Shown: positions 62,514 to 64,000 of the stretch, one piece after another
Layout of the letters: the number at the start of each line of letters is the position of its first letter
How positions within the stretch are numbered: the first letter of the stretch is position 1
Origin: Lithodes maja
Taxonomy: Eukaryota > Arthropoda > Malacostraca > Decapoda > Lithodidae
Length of the DNA: 64,000 nt
Direction of reading: 5' to 3'
Assembly: GCA_037953745.1 (NCBI GenBank)
Contig: JBAKBP010013024.1
Span: 1-64,000, forward strand
The notes under the pieces: model-generated
Told to the model about the DNA's origin: nothing
Databases searched by the model: none
The model's input: the letters and a program-made list of their open reading frames with translations, nothing else
Position numbers and translations under genes: made by a program

Positions 62514-64000
62514 ATGTCGTGCATTAGCACTGACGATGAGCGAGAGATGCCATTTGAAGGTGTGCCGTTAGTAACCAGTGAGGAGGATGCTTAGTTTTTT
62601 GTGAGTAAGCGGTACCACTGTGACGGAGGAGAGGCTGACTGGGGGTGGATGTTTGTGGCTTGCACCTGATAGCCAAGGTTTTTGGGCATTTCCAATGTAG
62701 TAGGGATGTCCAAGGGGGAGCTGATTTCCTGGGTGTTGCGTGGGCGACATGGGGTTTCGGAGGAGAGGGCGTTTTGGGGGGGTTCCTCCCCAGATCCCCT
62801 CTCACTCGACTCCCACAGTTCCGTCCACTCAGTTACCGGAGGTTAGCACTCTCCCACAGAGGGATGTGAATTGGCAGATTGGAGTGCCCTTGGGTGGTGC
62901 ACATGGTGGTTCCCCAGTTTTTGCCCCCCCTCCTTCAGTAGTGGCAGCTCCCTCTTCCTGCCTGTCTCCAGATATGGTATTTAGACTTGAGCTTGCTAAG
63001 ATTGAGGCTAGGAAGCAGGAGAATGAGACTAGGAGGCATGAGATTGAGGTTAGGAGGCAAGAGGATGAGACCAGGAGGCAAGAGGATGAGACCAGGAGGC
63101 ATGAGGCTGAGCTTAGGTACGACTCAGAGAAATATTGTGCTAAATTAGATTTAGATAAGACTCGTGCAGAGTCGACAGGGACTCGGATGGGCCGTGAGGG
63201 CCAAGTAAGAGAACAGTCCTTAGCCCACTTAGTCAAATTAGTGCCGGTATTTAGTGAAACTGAAAGTCACAGAATTTTTTAATCGTTTTGAGAAGAAGTG
63301 TAGGGAGCATAATTGGCCTGAAGAGAGAAGTGGGCAGCTCTAGTCTCCTCAAGACTTACGGGTAAGGGTCTGAAGGATTATGATGCACTGCCTTTAGAGT
63401 CTTTGCATTGACTACCCAGAATTGAAGAGAGCTGTCCTACGGGCATACGAGTTGCAACCAGAAACATATCGATTGAAGTTTCGGGGTGTTACAAAGACTA
63501 GGGAGGCGACCTTTCTTGAACATGCCCGGGAGACTTAAAAGATGCACTTAAAAACTGGACACGTTCTGGAGAAAGCTGAGATGGCCGAACAGTTGACTGA
63601 GCTGTTTCTTGCTCGAGCAGTTTTATAAGTGTACTGGTGCAGAAATGACTTTAAACTATTAAAGAAAAGAACCCAAAAACTCTACAGGAGGCAGCTGAGA
63701 TGGCTGACCTCCCGGCTATCACTAAATTCGTGGGTGCGGGTCTGCCCAGCGTAGTGAGGCAGGTAACAAGGGGCGTGACGCCCCACCCCCCCCGAGTTAG
63801 TGATATACCTTATGCAAACAAGTACAAGAGCCATGATACCAAGACTGACCACAAGACTAGCACCGTCCCATTTAAGAAGGGGCCGGGGCCCTTCCCAGTA
63901 CCAAGGGGAAGCCCAAAGGGGAGTTGGAGTGTTATCAATGTCATGAAAAGGGGCACTTTGCAAGAGTCTGTCCCTAGCATACCACCTACAGCAGCTGTGT
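62514..64000 (+). pseudogene. gag: element D: gag (decayed, incomplete)
   Basis: The start ATG at 62514 (MSCISTDDERE) corresponds to the starts in B and C. A stop follows near 62592. The longest open piece, 62740-63282, carries the charged helix with RRQEDET repeats and EQSLAHLVKLVPVFSET; the frame then shifts. Capsid blocks (FEKKCREH, LRAYELQPETYRLKF-like) and a complete knuckle CYQCHEKGHFARVC (63932-63973) follow in other frames. Heavily decayed compared with C. Confidence 0.85.

Larger units (their letters stand above)
60431..64000 (+). mobile_element. Ty3/gypsy retrotransposon D (5' part; runs off the window)
   Basis: 5' LTR 60431-62298, primer binding site, and a decayed gag up to the window end. 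Same family as B and C by primer site, gag start and capsid blocks. The left target site is probably GTAT (60427-60430); the right end is outside. Confidence 0.88.

Overview
This is a eukaryotic repeat region. I found no convincing single-copy host gene, no rRNA gene and no CRISPR array. Almost everything recognisable is a retroelement, a DNA transposon or a microsatellite. The mix (Ty3/gypsy elements with integrase ahead of reverse transcriptase, a DIRS element, Penelope-like elements, jockey-like LINEs, a copia element, Tc1-like and TTAA-specific DNA transposons, long AAC/ACC, TA, CA and CATA arrays) fits an arthropod and most likely a decapod crustacean. The species is an inference from TE content, not something the sequence states.

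Layout. 1-19245 is a three-layer nest: a jockey-like LINE on the minus strand (halves at 607-1078 and 17972-19245) is split by gypsy element A (1079-17971, 4-bp duplication GGAT), which is split by gypsy element B (5051-14233, 4-bp duplication GCAG). 19246-25536 is an accessory stretch with AAC/ACC arrays, a 5'UTR-3'UTR mini-LINE, a 200-bp foldback and a decayed LINE. 25654-32460 is a copia element on the minus strand, truncated at its 3' end. It carries a plus-strand LINE with a long open frame (27315-29758) and a TTAA-flanked MITE (31311-31751). 32650-51390 is a Penelope-like element whose 5' half is inverted and whose endonuclease is split by a large DIRS element (34001-51240). The DIRS element itself holds a TTAA MITE (38485-38961), gypsy element C (41778-49612, TSD TTAC) and a mini-LINE with a 14-bp TSD (50251-50681). 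52028-60430 holds fragments of an RTE-like LINE, a second Penelope-like element, two jockey-like LINEs, a Tc1-like transposase, a Tc1-like MITE, a tRNA-derived SINE and a CR1-like LINE. 60431-64000 is the 5' LTR and decayed gag of gypsy element D, inserted in the 5' end of a jockey-like LINE.

How the pieces work. Elements A, B, C and D are related LTR retrotransposons. A and B show the order gag - protease - integrase - reverse transcriptase - RNase H, the Gmr1-like arrangement, rather than the usual Ty3/gypsy order with integrase last. C keeps gag and protease but has lost reverse transcriptase and the integrase catalytic core while staying in one frame, so it could move only with proteins from a relative. 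The insertions can be ordered in time because each younger element interrupts an older one, usually at a visible target-site duplication. In several cases the older reading frame lines up again across the gap. Most coding regions carry stops or frameshifts; the best-preserved frames are the LINE protein at 27360-29693 and the gag-protease frame of C at 43789-46458.
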